Shown: one piece after another, positions 1 to 11,099 of the stretch
How the letters are laid out: each line of letters opens with the position of its first letter
How positions within the stretch are numbered: position 1 is the first letter of the stretch
Origin: Persicaria tinctoria
Taxonomy: Eukaryota; Streptophyta; Magnoliopsida; Caryophyllales; Polygonaceae
Assembly: GCA_037127255.1 (NCBI GenBank)
Contig: JBANSL010000004.1
Span: 70,392,627 to 70,456,626, forward strand
Direction of reading: 5' to 3'
Length of the DNA: 64,000 bases
Made by a program: the position numbers and the translations under genes
Notes under the pieces: model-generated
Told to the model about the DNA's origin: nothing
Database searches by the model: none
What the model saw: the letters and a program-made list of their open reading frames with translations, nothing else

Positions 1-480
1 TTGAACTTTCAATAATTATATGCATCATCACATTTCCCGGATGCCCCAAACGGTCATGCCATAATGTGAACGTCCTTTTATCATCTGACTTTTCAGATGT
101 TACATTTACTTCTATCGGACTTATATATGTATAATATAGTCCAGAAGAATAAGCTAGCGGCTTTTCTAGGATGTTCTTCTTGGCATTTCTATATTCAGTG
201 ATACATAGATATTCTTTTCCACCTTGATTCATGGTTTCCATATGAAACCCATTCAGACGCATATCTCTGAAACTCAACAAGTTTCTTCGAGATTTACTTG
301 AATATAATGCGTCATTTATAATCAGTTTTGTCCCTTCAGGGAGCAAAATACAAGCTCTTCCAGAGCCTTCTATCATCTTTGCCACACCGGATATTGTTCT
401 GACATTTGCCTCAATTAATGTCAATTGTGTGAAGTATTCTCTGCTTCTCAAGATGGTGCGGGTAGTGGCACTGTCTACCA
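1..480 (-). pseudogene. Ty1/copia protease and GAG-pre-integrase fragment (unit 1)
   Basis: Read on the minus strand, this continues the gag relic to its right. The protease start reads LVDSATTRTILRSREYF (about 440-475), matching the D-[SA]-x-T motif region of plant copia proteases. It is followed by a pre-integrase segment ending in LWHDRLGHPGNVMM near the left edge, the conserved His-containing motif before copia integrase. Integrase, RT and RNase H would lie left of the window. An in-frame stop lies just before the protease motif (about 484), so it is not functional as it stands. Positions 1-355 have no counterpart in the other two copies, which start at the equivalent of 356. Assignment to copia is firm; lineage was not determined. 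Confidence 0.88.
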
Positions 481-701
481 AACATTAATCTTTGTCACTT
501 GGTTTAACTTCACTTATATCCATATCTTCAATATAAAAAGAGATATAATTAAAACTTTAATACATTAATTTATTCATTAATAATATATAGCAAGTACATT
601 AAAAGTAATGCAGAAAATAAACACACTGCGATATGTTACAGGAAATAAACACACTGCGATATGTTACAAAGTAAACTGCATGGAAATAAAAGTACTGATA
701 T
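481..701. repeat. AT-rich spacer inside the copia relic with a 28-bp tandem duplication
   Basis: AT-rich DNA separates the copia zinc-knuckle reading frame from the protease motif. At 613-668 a 28-bp unit (AAATAAACACACTGCGATAT core) occurs twice head to tail. The same arrangement is present in the other two copia copies. It has no coding signal and could be a relic intron or inserted DNA. Confidence 0.6.
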
Positions 702-1813
702 TTAATAGTTCCTAGTATCACTAAGTCCAAAATCTCCATCTACATCAGGAGTATTTGCGAAGAAACCAGAGATGTCCAGATTGGGCTCACAAGGAGTGTT
801 ATTGACAAAATTACTCTCCACCTTCTTTCCTTTGTTCTTGGATGTCTGATATAGCTCAACCAAATGTTTAGTTGTGTGACATACCTTCGCCCAGTGGCCT
901 GTCATGCCACATCTGTAACATGGAGATTTGGATTTATGAGTAGATCCCGATGGATCTTTCCGGACCATCAACTTATCATTCCCCTTTGAAGAGGATGCTC
1001 CAGGAGCTTTGTGCCACTGATTAGTAGCAAAGCTTCTACCGTGACCATGACCACGACCTCTTCCACGACCTCAACCTCTACCGTGATTATTCCCATCTCC
1101 ACGGCTATTCATATTCCAGCCACCATCTCCCTGAGATGTATATTGACCTGGGAACATTCCATGTGCTGCATTTGTCTCAGTATATGGAGTAGCACCAGTA
1201 GGCCTTAGGTTGTGGTTCTTCATCAGAAGTTCATTATTTTGTTCAGCCACAAGTAATACTGATATCAAATCAGAATACCTTGTAAAAACCCTCTTTGTAT
1301 ATTGTTGTTGCAACATCACATTTGATGCGTGCATTGTAGAGAAGGTTTTATCGAGCATATTTTCTTCATAGATTTTCTGCCCACATAAACGTAACTGAGA
1401 CGTGATCCTGAATAAGACAGAATTAAAATCATTGACAGACTTAAAATCCTGGAACCTCATATTACTCCAGTACCATATGTGGCTTTTGGGAGTAAAACTT
1501 TCTCCTGATGCCCATATCTCTGACTTAAGTTCTCCCATAACTCTTTAGGATCTTCCACTAGCAAGTATTCAGACTTAAGGCTTTCATTCACATGATGACG
1601 CAAAAATATTATCGCCTTTGCCTTATCTTGCGTAGAAGTACCATTATTTTCAGAGATAGTCTCTAGTAGGCCATGAGCTTGGAGGTGAGACAGTGAATCA
1701 ACCCTCCATTCAAGATATCCCTGGCCCGATAAGTCGAGAATATCAAATTCCCGCTTTGTAAGATTTGTCATTGAATTAACTACAAATAAAATCATATAAA
1801 TTAATATTGACAT
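702..1813 (-). pseudogene. Ty1/copia gag relic (UBN2-type gag with CCHC knuckle), unit 1
   Basis: Minus-strand gag. It begins near 1772 with MTNLTKREFDILDLSGQGYL, typical of the plant copia gag (UBN2) start. It continues through ELWENLSQRYGHQ, FRITSQLRLCG and LLVAEQNNELLMKNH. The Gly/Arg-rich tail is followed by a CCHC knuckle, CYRCGMTGHWAKVC, at 879-920. The frame is broken by a frameshift near 1460-1540 and a stop at about 1071-1073, so no intact Gag can be made. It would package element RNA in virus-like particles if intact. The neighbouring protease relic (1-480) belongs to the same element. Copies recur at 18269-18798 (truncated) and 45325-46769, sharing some of the same damage, which shows they were carried along by duplication. 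Confidence 0.92.
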
Positions 1814-2796
1814 AATTAATCATCATATAAATTAAATTTATGGATTAAGATAACATATATTATATCTCATATATAGATATATGTAGATGCTATAAACAAA
1901 TATAATAACATTATATATACATACATGGATTATATATATATTTTTATACATGTATGTGTTCATACGGTATATATATGTGATATATATGCATGCATGTTAT
2001 ATCTTAACATAATATATTTACATGATACATGCTTTGAATATATTAAGAGGTTAGCGTGTATGCATATATTGTATACTGAATATATATATACATGCATATA
2101 TTATATTATATATATGTACTGCATCTACGTATAGATGTATATATATTATCACTTCGTTAATTTGCAGATGTTGCGTGTAAAAGTGATAGAACAAGCTATC
2201 TAGCATGTAGGAAAAAGGAAGCATGTGATGTGATATGATATATATGTACTGTAAAATGGGAAGTGAACAATCGGTAGAATGACAACACACTAGTCCTTCA
2301 ACATTTTAAACCGTGTATCATCACTTGCAATAGATATGTTCAAGCTTTCTTCAAAGCACTCTTATTTTCTCATAGTACCAACTGCCAAATAAAAAAAAAA
2401 CTCTCTTTTGGAAAAACAACCAAGACATCGAAATTTCCGGTAGAAAAATTTCTCCATCTTCAAGTATGAGGTATTTGAAAATCCTCAAAGAAGTGAAGAA
2501 TAAGGGTATATCAAGTGTGGATCTCCAAATTCAAGAGGTAATTATGGGAGGAAAAACATCTTCAAAATTTTACATCTTCCACCTTTATCTACCCCATCCT
2601 CATATTTCCCTTCTCACTTTTTCTTCTTTAAATTACCACCACTCCTTCCATTTTTTACTAACATCCCATCTCTCTACAAACTTTTTCTTCTTTAAATTAC
2701 CATCACACCTTTTACTTTTACAATTATCTCATCTCCATCACTATTCTCATCTTCATCATCATCAACCCCATCTCCTCCGGCCTCCTACAAACCACC
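1814..2796. other. AT-rich spacer, possibly copia leader/LTR remains
   Basis: Very AT-rich DNA with TATATA and CATGCATG runs to about 2300, then pyrimidine-rich DNA to about 2780. It lies upstream of the minus-strand copia gag, where a 5' leader or LTR would be expected, but I could not define LTR ends or a primer-binding site. It recurs at 46770-47724 with small indels. No gene is seen; open frames here are low-complexity. Confidence 0.5.
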
Positions 2797-2901
2797 ATGA
2801 ACTCCTCCGATCGATTCGATCTCGAGATACTTATTAGCATGGTAATAATCTATGCGATTATATTCTTTCTGTTATTTTGGTGGAGGTTTATTGGGCTCTA
2901 A
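2797..2901 (+). CDS. Small ORF, 34 aa, predicted single membrane span
   Basis: ATG in a good plant context (ACCACCATGA) opens a 34-codon frame. It has a polar start (MNSSDRFDLEI) and then about 20 hydrophobic residues (ISMVIIYAIIFFLLFWW), ending in RFIGL. I do not recognise it. It is identical at 59224-59328 in unit 3, which may only reflect recent duplication. It could be a real micropeptide, the first exon of a lost gene, or chance. Confidence 0.2.
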   Translation: MNSSDRFDLEILISMVIIYAIIFFLLFWWRFIGL

Positions 2902-3925
2902 GAAGAAATCAAATCCGATGATTTTGGTGAAGATCCGACAGAGAGGTAAGAAGAAATCGGTTTTGTAGTTTAAAACTTGTATTAGTTTTCAAGTTTGGAC
3001 CGATTTGGTTGTAAATCCGTTTGGATCTAATAAAATACCGGGTTTATGTCTCATATCTTGTATGAATATTTTCCTTCTTGCTTACTACTATTTCGTAGAA
3101 CATAACCGAACCATATAAATGGTGATTTGTGTTCTACGAGTTGAAAACTTTGATTTTCAGAAGAAGATTAAAAGCTTTACGAGTTTCTGTTGTAGAAGAT
3201 CCCTTAATTAAGGGCAACTACAGAGCATACTCCTCATAATCGGTTTCTTTACAAAAATAATTAAGCAAATTGGTAGATTTTGAATGTTCTACCTTGTATC
3301 TGTTGGCTTACTCAGTTGGATCTAAAAGAACACTCGTGCTTGATAACGTATGTAAGATTTATCAAACGCTCTGATTGTATTAATTGTATTGCTCAAGTGT
3401 ACATAATTAACGAGCGGGTACATCGCCTTTTATTTGCAAGAGTGGACTAATACGATCAAAGATAATAGAAGGTCGTAAGGGTCGTAATACAAAGGAGCCG
3501 CAACATGTATAGTAAGTGTACAGTAGGAGGTGAATAATTCATCTATATCACAACAATTATAATATATTGAAATTTTGAATTTAAGGGTTGGATAACATTT
3601 TAGGGATCTTTTTTTTTTACTTTTTTTAATTAAAAAAAATAGCCTAATAGTATTTTTTTCCATTTATGTCCAATTTTTTTATTTTTATAAATTTTCAAAA
3701 TATTAAGTCAATTTTCAAAAAGAGTTATTATTACGTAGTATAATTTAGTTACACAATTAATCAGTAAACTAATTTTTTTTTTAAAATACAAACATTTTGA
3801 GGCATGAGAATTCTTCATATATATATACATATTTTATTATCCCTCGGTGGTGGGTTACTGTTCTCCGTGTTCTCGGCATTCGTGGTTCGCCTTAGATTTC
3901 TCTCGACTCCTCCGATGGTTGTTGG
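2902..3925. other. Spacer without recognised gene
   Basis: AT-rich DNA, duplicated at 59329-60358 in unit 3 with few changes. I see no coding region, structural RNA or element ends here. A homopolymer-rich stretch lies at about 3600-3790. Confidence 0.5.
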
Positions 3926-3933
3926 CTTATATG

Positions 3934-4354
3934 TAGACCTGTCAAACGGGTCATTCGGGTCGGGTTTGGGTCGGGTCACTTCGGGTTTCGGGTAAAACGG
4001 GTCTCGGGTAAAACGGGTTTCGGGTTTTTCGGGTTGACTCAAACTCGGGTTTGACCGGGTTTCGGGTCGATTTCGGGTTTGTCAATTTTTTCTTTTTTAA
4101 ATTAAAAAAATCATGATTTGATAATTTTTTGATAAATTTTAATTATATATAAAAAAACTAATTATATATAATTATAAATCAACCGGGTCAAAATTATTGG
4201 GTCACCGGGTCGAAACCCAAATTACCCGAAAAATTTCGGGTTTTTCGGGTTCGGGTCGAAAAAAATTTCAGGTCAAAATTTCCGAGTTCGGGTCGGAAAT
4301 TTTTCGAGTTGGGCGGGTCGGGTCATCGGGTCGGGTCGTGTTTTGACAGGTCTA
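3934..4354. mobile_element. Non-autonomous hAT MITE (421 bp) with 8-bp TSD
   Basis: The left end TAGACCTGTCAAACGGGTC and right end GTTTTGACAGGTCTA are inverted repeats. They are flanked by an 8-bp direct repeat CTTATATG (3926-3933 and 4355-4362), the size made by hAT transposases. The inside consists of subterminal repeats of CGGGT/TCGGG type with no coding capacity. The same insertion, same TSD, is at 60367-60777, so it predates the unit duplication. Confidence 0.93.
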
Positions 4355-4362
4355 CTTATATG

Positions 4363-5722
4363 GGTTCTTACTTCTTAGGGTTGTTTCTTTCATTTGTGTT
4401 TTTTGTGTGGCTATTATGTAGTATGTTGAGGGTTAGTCCGTTTGCCGATTCATCGGCCTATCGAGTTTCAAGTATGTCTGAAATCGAATTTTTATCTATT
4501 AAAAAAAATACATATTTTAATTTTAAAAAAAAGGTTATCCCTAACAAATAATATGGATCAACCCCACATTTAAATTTGAAAATATAATATATTTAATGCT
4601 AGCTTGACGAAAATATGTGAAGGGCGGTTATTTGTTGACGAAGATCATTTAAGAAGTGTTTTTATGTAATTTTGAATTTATAAGAGGTGATTAAGTAAAA
4701 ACTCCCATATTTAAGGGGTGGTTTTCTATAAAATTCCCTTATAAAAATGAGTGAAACTAATGGTAAGATGATGAAATGACTACTGGCAAGACAAAATTCG
4801 TTAAATTGCACACAAATACTTTTTTTCTTTACAAAATAATTATGAATTGGATCAAAATTAAAAAATAAAAATTCATCTAGAGGAAGATCAAGGAATAAAA
4901 TGGTCAATAAAGGAACCAAAAGAAATAAAATATCAAGCAAACCCTCGCATAAAAAAATGGGTTCGTGGAGAACGAGAACCCAAACCCTTCAATCTCGTAA
5001 AATCGAGTGTTATAAATCAAAATCAAATTTACCACGAAAATATCTAAATAAGAAGCAGAATTTGGCATAAAATCAAAAATAATTTCAAGCAACAATCACA
5101 CGGTTCACACACAATATTAAGGGGGTGTTTGGCTGGGGGATGGGAGTGGGTGGAAGGGATGGGGGTGGGCATTAGAATTCGCGCCTGCGTGTTTGGCTCG
5201 GGGATGCGCTGGGTGGGAAGGATGCGAAAAAGAGGATGTGACGGGGTGGAGGAGTGATTTTTCTCCACCTCCTATGAGGAGGATTGAGGGGATGCTGGAG
5301 ATGAAGAACCCCGAAATGCCCCTGAAATGAGAGTCCGGCTCCGTTGCTCCTGAGTCCTGACCCATCGATTCGGAGCCTGATTCTCCGATTGCCTTCGTAT
5401 CTCTATCCCGCGACCACCACCCCCTCCGCCGACTTGTTTTTCTAGATCCGGTTACTACTATCCTTCCGATCTCGACGTCCTCCCCGATGGCAAAAATCAG
5501 AGAGCTCAAAACCTCTTAAATTCTCAAACTCCTGTAATCCTTTCTTTCACCCTTGAAGTTCTTAAGTGTTTATTTGAAGAAAAGTTTGCATCTTTGTAAG
5601 TCTTCTTAATTTTCATAAATTGCTTGTATTTTACAGTCACGAATTAATATAAAAGGTTTATAATTTGTGTTTATTTCCTGTTTTCTAAATTTCGTTACTA
5701 TAACTATACCTGGGTTCCAAAT
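4363..5722. other. Spacer upstream of pararetrovirus copy A
   Basis: AT-rich DNA to about 5100, then a GC-richer block 5117-5510 beginning GGGGGTGTTTGGCTGGGG, which resembles a MITE terminus, though no second end was found. Positions 5510-5722 may already be viral intergenic or leader DNA, but the left boundary of the virus is not visible. It is duplicated at 60786-62144. The antisense frame in 5117-5509 is compositionally odd and not recognised. Confidence 0.45.
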
Positions 5723-5735
5723 TGGTATCAGAGCC
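5723..5735 (+). promoter_or_regulatory. Pararetrovirus tRNA-Met primer-binding site (copy A)
   Basis: TGGTATCAGAGCC is complementary to the 3' end of plant initiator methionine tRNA and marks the origin of minus-strand DNA synthesis in Caulimoviridae. It lies 204 bp upstream of the viral movement-protein ATG, with a leader between. It also occurs in copy C (62145-62157) but is missing from copy B, whose left break falls just after it. Confidence 0.88.
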
Positions 5736-5938
5736 ATTAGAAGTATTACTCTAAACCTAAAAATATATTTCTATTTACTGATTATCTTGTTATTCAAATT
5801 AACACTATTAACATGTGTGTGCTTGGTTTAGTCGTAAACCCGCTTGGTCAGCCCACGATAGGGTGCTCCCGGTAGATGATCCCACGCCAACTATAGTGTT
5901 AACTCTGAATTTATAATGTTAATCAGTCTCTAAGAAAT

Positions 5939-6667
5939 ATGGCTTTACAGTTTGGAAGAATGCTCTCTAGGGGTTCTAGTTCTAATAGTAACCCTGTTGT
6001 GCATAGTAATGAAAACTTGTATACAAATGATGAAAACAATATGGTTGATTGGTCCATTCCTCATCAGAATATAGAGTCCATTTACAGAATTGGAATTATA
6101 GACTTTAAAACAGCCTTTAGTGTAAGAAGTCATGAAGAAACCATTAGTCTTAATAAAGAGCAACAATCTTTACAACTTTTATCCTCTTTATCATTAAATA
6201 AATATCAAACAAAAGGTTATAGATACATTCATCTAGGTTTAATACAAGTTGCTCTAAAACCGTTAGCTAGAAAAGGAATTGATACTCCTGTTTTTATAGC
6301 ATTAAGAGATGATAGACTTAAATCCTACAAAGACTCTTTAATAGCTATAATTCAAACAAACATATGCAATGGCCCAGTATATTTTAATTGTTCCCCCAAT
6401 TTTCATGTTGATCTTATAGACCCAAGAGTTACCCAGACACTAACCTTAGACGTAAAAATTCTAAAAGATAATTTTAAACAACTGTCAAAATTTTTTGCTA
6501 TAATCTATAGAGTTCATTATAGACTTTTAACTTCTTTAACTGACCCAAAATGTTTAATCCCTCATGTCCCAAGAGGAGAAACAACTTTACTTCAATTAGA
6601 AGCTGAAAAATCCACAATATTCACTCCTAAGCTTATTAGACCAAACATCATCCTCTCCTACAGATAG
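5939..6667 (+). pseudogene. Endogenous pararetrovirus copy A: movement-protein domain, truncated
   Basis: Start of the viral polyprotein (ATG at 5939 after the leader). The core, about residues 80-175, fits the 30K-superfamily movement proteins of Caulimoviridae: GYRYIHLGLIQVALKPLARK, ALRDDRLKSYKDSL, NGPVYFNCSPNFHVDL and QTLTLDV. In the virus it would modify plasmodesmata for cell-to-cell spread. Codons are AT-rich, unlike the host spacers. A deletion at 6638/6639 (323 bp relative to copy C) shifts the frame, so the last ~10 residues are not viral and the frame ends at 6667. The same deletion is in copy B. Confidence 0.9.
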
Positions 6668-6671
6668 TGAA

Positions 6672-7564
6672 ATGAATAGATGTTCCTCAATAAATGTTAT
6701 TACGAACTCCACATTCACGATAAATAAAGAATATCTTAGAACTGACTTTAATTCAAGAAAAAATAAAGATAAAAGAAATTGGTTCCTAAGTTTTGAAGAA
6801 AGTCATAGAAATAAAATTAGAGAAATTTGGTATTCTGAAATGGAGAAAGCTCAAAGTAATATTCTTTTCTTCACTTGGTTCAAATATTATCTTAAGAAAA
6901 ACGGAATAGAACACCCTTTTAATCATAAGTCTATAGAAGTACAGACTAGACTTACCAAAACTTGGAACATTTTACCAGAGGGAATTGTTCATTCCATCCA
7001 CCCTCCTCTCAAAGGAATAAAAATTAAAACTGAAGAAGGAGAAATAACAGCAGAACCCTTTAAAAATGATAGGATGAATACCTCAGATAATAGAACTTCT
7101 ACATTAGAAGACGTTAAAAAGGTTTATCAACAAAATAATTATTCTAATCAACTTCTTCATACTATAGCCTCTCAAGTAGAACTTGTTCACGAGAAGATAG
7201 CAATTGAAGATCCTAAGTTTCCTAGAAGTATTTCTAGACCTCATTTTCAAATTCAAGGAATTCCAAAAGAAACTTTAAAAAATGTTTCACTAAGTCCACC
7301 TTTAACTCGAATTGACAGAATAAACCTAAAATTAGATAAAGAAAAACAAATACAATGTATAAACGAACAAAATAGTGAATCCTCCTCTAACTATCCTACT
7401 ACTGAAGAATCTACAGATAATTCAGAAGATTCAGATAATGAGAAAATAATTTATAATATTGAGGCTAATTTTAAAGATGACCCTTTAGAATTAAATAAAA
7501 TGAGAAGAAATAAAAAAGGATTTCAAAGGCATAGAGGAATTAATAGAAATATGGACACCAGGAA
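6672..7564 (+). pseudogene. Pararetrovirus copy A: region between MP and coat protein, 3' truncated
   Basis: Open viral frame after the 323-bp deletion. It encodes a Lys/Asn/Glu-rich segment (RNWFLSFEESHRNKIREIWY, FFTWFKYYLKKNGIEH) followed by an acidic Ser-rich stretch (ESTDNSEDSDNE) and the start of the coat-protein region. It aligns with 31750-32642 of copy B. Viral similarity stops after position 7564, where an LTR-element fragment begins; 64 further nucleotides of the open frame belong to that element. The insertion replaced 211 bp of coat-protein sequence present in copy B (32643-32853). Confidence 0.85.
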
Positions 7565-8062
7565 TTCGGATTACATAAGAACAAGGCTTTCTCCCGCTAT
7601 CCCGTTTGCACAGTCATTCAACACATGATTTAAGTATTTAAGTCAAGGAATATTGATTAGTTCGCTATCCTAAGCACAATAGCACTCATCACGGAAGCAA
7701 TCAACAAGATTAATATGATCCTCTTCGAGGAAGATCGCCCTCGAGGGACGGCTGGCCGGAGGGGCAAAAACCTCACGACCTCCTAACTCAACACTCCAAC
7801 CTCCGTGGTGTTCCTTGGAGTCTTCTAGGCCTATCTGTAAATAAAAGCTAGTATTTTGCCAACCGTTCCCCAATTTCTACATCCATAAGGGATGTCTATC
7901 GCTTTGTTCTCTACCCCCGAGATTGTTTCCCTTTTATTCATTTTAGGTTTAATTCCAATTAAATTCATTTTGCCCTTTTAAAACATTTTTCAAAACCAAT
8001 TGAAAACATTGGGCGATTTTCAAAACCTCCTCAACCTATTGTACTCGGATTGCACAACCTCA

Positions 8063-8074
8063 GCTCTGATACCA
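8063..8074 (-). promoter_or_regulatory. Primer-binding site of the partial LTR element
   Basis: GCTCTGATACCA, the reverse complement of TGGTATCAGAGC, lies four bases from the LTR end (TGTAACGG at 8079). This fixes the element on the minus strand with initiator-Met tRNA priming. Confidence 0.85.
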
Positions 8075-8078
8075 CCTT

Positions 8079-11000
8079 TGTAACGGCCCGGGATTATGAT
8101 TCCCGAGTTACGTTTCGAGGGATAAAACCCCTCGTTAGGATTTTGCGCTCCAAGTACAGGTTGAAGGTTTGAAACCGAAGATTTGTAGTTTAAAGCGGGA
8201 TTTCTCACCCAAATCCGTAAGGTCCGTTGGAGACCCCGGGGTAAACCCCTGTGCCTGTCATAAGTCTACAACGCGGAAAATCCATTTAGGCATGCAAACA
8301 GCATAAGTGAAGTTAAAGCAAAATACAATCCCAAAGGTGCCACGGCAGAGCCGGGACAAAACAACGTAAAAGAGAGGAAGTCTAGTGGTCTCTCGAGCTC
8401 TCAATCTAACGCCAAAAGTCTGAACCCGCCAAGCATCCATATAAGCAAAGATAGCGGCTAGCGATTACCTGAATCTAAAAAAAAATAAGGGGGATCTGGG
8501 TCAATCATCAGGTCACTCATGCGCGTGTGTAAACACACTCTGAGAGGCATATAATAAGCATCCTATTCCTAAAATGAAATGCGTAATGCAAAGCGGAACT
8601 TAAACAGACAAGCATACGAATAATTTAGTGCAAACATAAATAAAGAGGCGCGCAGTTACAAGAAATGCCAAATAACATGTCCCTCTAGGCTCATAAGGAA
8701 TCCTCTAGCAACTCCCTTCAAAGGGAACTACCTCACCCACGGTGCAGGCCGTCCCTACGTAAGGAGCCTACTAACTATGAAGGGAAGGCAAACAACGACA
8801 CCCATATAAGGTCTAATGCTCTAAGAGTCCTATGGCGACTTATTACCAAAAAGCCTACCTCACCCATCAAGTGCAAGCAACTTTCTATAATAAGCCCCAC
8901 TAAGATGAAAAGAATAGAGAAAAAGGTCGCATCCAATAAACACCTATAACGGCCGTTTTCTAACAAAGACATATAGCAAGTCATATGGTTTCCATTTTAG
9001 ATCCTAAGCGTGATTCTAAGCCGTATGGTGCATGAACACTAGCCTACTATATAACACCCAGTGCATAGAGCGCCCATCATGAGTAAGTTCAAAGAACTTA
9101 CCTGGAGAAGCGCAGAACCCAAGCAATACAACAATCAAGCAAGTCCAGGCAGATTAGAGCTCACCTAGAAGATAGGCAACATAATAAGTCTAAGTCTAAC
9201 TTACACAAAGCATATCAAACAACACACATAAGATTCACATAAAACATAACTAAGTTAACCATCCCATCATCAACAACATTTATGTCTCAATTCAATTTCT
9301 CATCTCGTTTCATCATCTCATATCGTATTCAACATATATAATCCGCCATCTCATCAGCTTAAGATAGCATCCATGTCATACTTAGCCAAATTCGCATACT
9401 ATCATTTTATACTCAATACTTTGGATACGAATATATATCATCATCATCATAATTAACTAACCTTTAATCTCTTATATAATTCACCACGAGTCATGCTATT
9501 AGTCACACATATCATGCTGTTAGTCAAACGATTATTTTATCATGCTAGTTAGTCATCGAATAAGTCGGATTCCCAAGTTAGTCCCAAATCCATTTCAAAA
9601 TTCAAATTAAACAGTTAAGAATTCCGACCCTTGAAAATACTTGCTAAAATCCCTTTTTTTCAATTTATTTATTAAATCACTCTCCATCCTTGAAATTCAT
9701 TTCCAAATTCATTTTCATCTCCAAGTCCAAATAATATTAATTAGTTAAATAAATAATTAAAAAAGTAAACGGTTAAACCCGAACCGAACCAAACCCATTT
9801 AAATCCAACCGAAACGAACCGAACCGAACCCGCAAATAAAAACCCAACCGGTTCAATATTAAAACAATTAATAATATAACATCACAAGGAGGTGGGGCCC
9901 CAAGTCATCCCCTTCCTCCCGATTCAAATTGGAGACTCCCGCCCGGCGTCATCTCCTTCCTCGCGTTGCTGCGCCGCTCGACACCGAGACGCACCGGCTC
10001 CGCCTCGCCCAGCCCCGCCTCGACTTAGGCTCGCGCTCATCCTCGCACCCTCCCTCTCAGGTTCCTCGCGCACCCTCACAGCTTGCTCTCGTCCTCACCC
10101 ACATCGCACACACGCCGGACGCGTTGCGACTCCGCCGCTCTCGAGCTTGCCGGAGCTCTCAAGCTCATCCAAACTCTCGAGCTCGGCTCTCGCTCACTCT
10201 CCCCGACTACTCTAAGCGAACAATGAAGGACGAAATTGAAACAAGGAAGGGAACGAAGCTACGGAAGCTCACCGAGGTGATTTCGCGGACGTCGGAGTCT
10301 CGATCGGAGTTCTCGGCGTCGTGGGTGGCTCGTGATGGCTCGTCGGACCTGCGTGGGATATGGGTGAGCGTGATGGTGAAGTCCGAGAGTGGTTTCGATC
10401 GAAGACGGAAAAGAATCACTTACCGGAACTTGGCTCACGATCGAACAGGGGAAACGGTGGCTCGGCGGCGGCGCTAGTGGCTCCTGGGTTGCTCTGGTAC
10501 GGCACTGGACGTCGATGGAGGTAGGAGTGAAGCTTCTGCAGCCGCTCTCCTAGAGACAAGGAGGGACGAGGTGTGGGAGCAACGGTGGTGGTGGTTATGC
10601 GAGAGCTGGTTGAGATGAAGATTGCAGGGGATGGTGGTGGTGCTGGCTGAACAAAAAGAGAGAGCGGGAGTGATGGTGAGGAGGTGATGGTGATGATGAG
10701 GGAATGGTGGAGGGGATGGTTCCATTTGTAGGCATGGTGAAGTGATGGCAGTGGGTGAGGATGTGATGAGGTATGGTGAGGAATTGTGTATTGAATTGGT
10801 AAAACCAATACCCGAAAATAAATCCCGAATACGTGAATTTTGAATCCCGAAATTAGTTCTCAAGTGTTAGTTTTCACGACTCTCGCTTTCTCGATCAATT
10901 AGATTTTTAAAAATCGACAAGGATATCGCGATCCGATAATTATTTTGAATTTTCGAGGTAAAAGGATATAAAGTATTCGTCAAATTTTATATTCCGGTCG

Positions 11001-11099
11001 GAATCCGCTAAACGAGTTTTACAACCGATTTAATTTCATTTTTAATTCTCTCTTTTTTTCTTCCGTAAAAATTAGGATTTAAAAATCCGAGCCTTTACA
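8079..11099 (-). repeat. LTR (3021 bp) of the partial element
   Basis: In plus coordinates it runs from TGTAACGGCCCGGGATTATG to CCGAGCCTTTACA. Inside, from the U5 side: a ~1-kb segment with a splice-donor-like ACTTACCTG at 9096-9104 (CAG|GTAAGT on the element strand); an AT-rich block (about 9240-9880); a GC-rich block (about 9890-10500); and an AT-rich end. This layout matches the LTRs at 18799, 27106, 47725 and 56265, although the sequence is clearly diverged. Open frames in the GC-rich block are compositional. Confidence 0.88.

Larger units (their letters stand above)
7565..11099 (-). mobile_element. Partial LARD-like LTR element (5' internal part plus 5' LTR) in virus copy A
   Basis: Minus-orientation fragment. 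It holds about 510 bp of 5' internal domain (7565-8078, sharing CTCCCGCTATCCCGTTTGCA with the other elements), a tRNA-Met primer site, and one complete LTR. The rest of the internal domain and the other LTR are missing, as are 211 bp of viral target. No target-site duplication is seen. It therefore records an insertion followed by deletion, or a recombined element. It has no gag or pol coding. Confidence 0.85.

Noticed and set aside
1925..2290. Open frames rich in Ile and Tyr on both strands
   Set aside because: They are caused by the TATATA/CATG-rich low-complexity DNA.
2466..2837. 123-codon frame starting MRYLKILKEVKN
   Set aside because: The second half is Leu/His/Ser low complexity from a pyrimidine-rich tract. 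No family was recognised, and it is cut in unit 3 by element 3.
5117..5509. 130-codon minus-strand frame, present also at 61539-61931
   Set aside because: It has no recognisable domain, and its tail translates a MITE-like terminus. Retention in both units reflects recent duplication.
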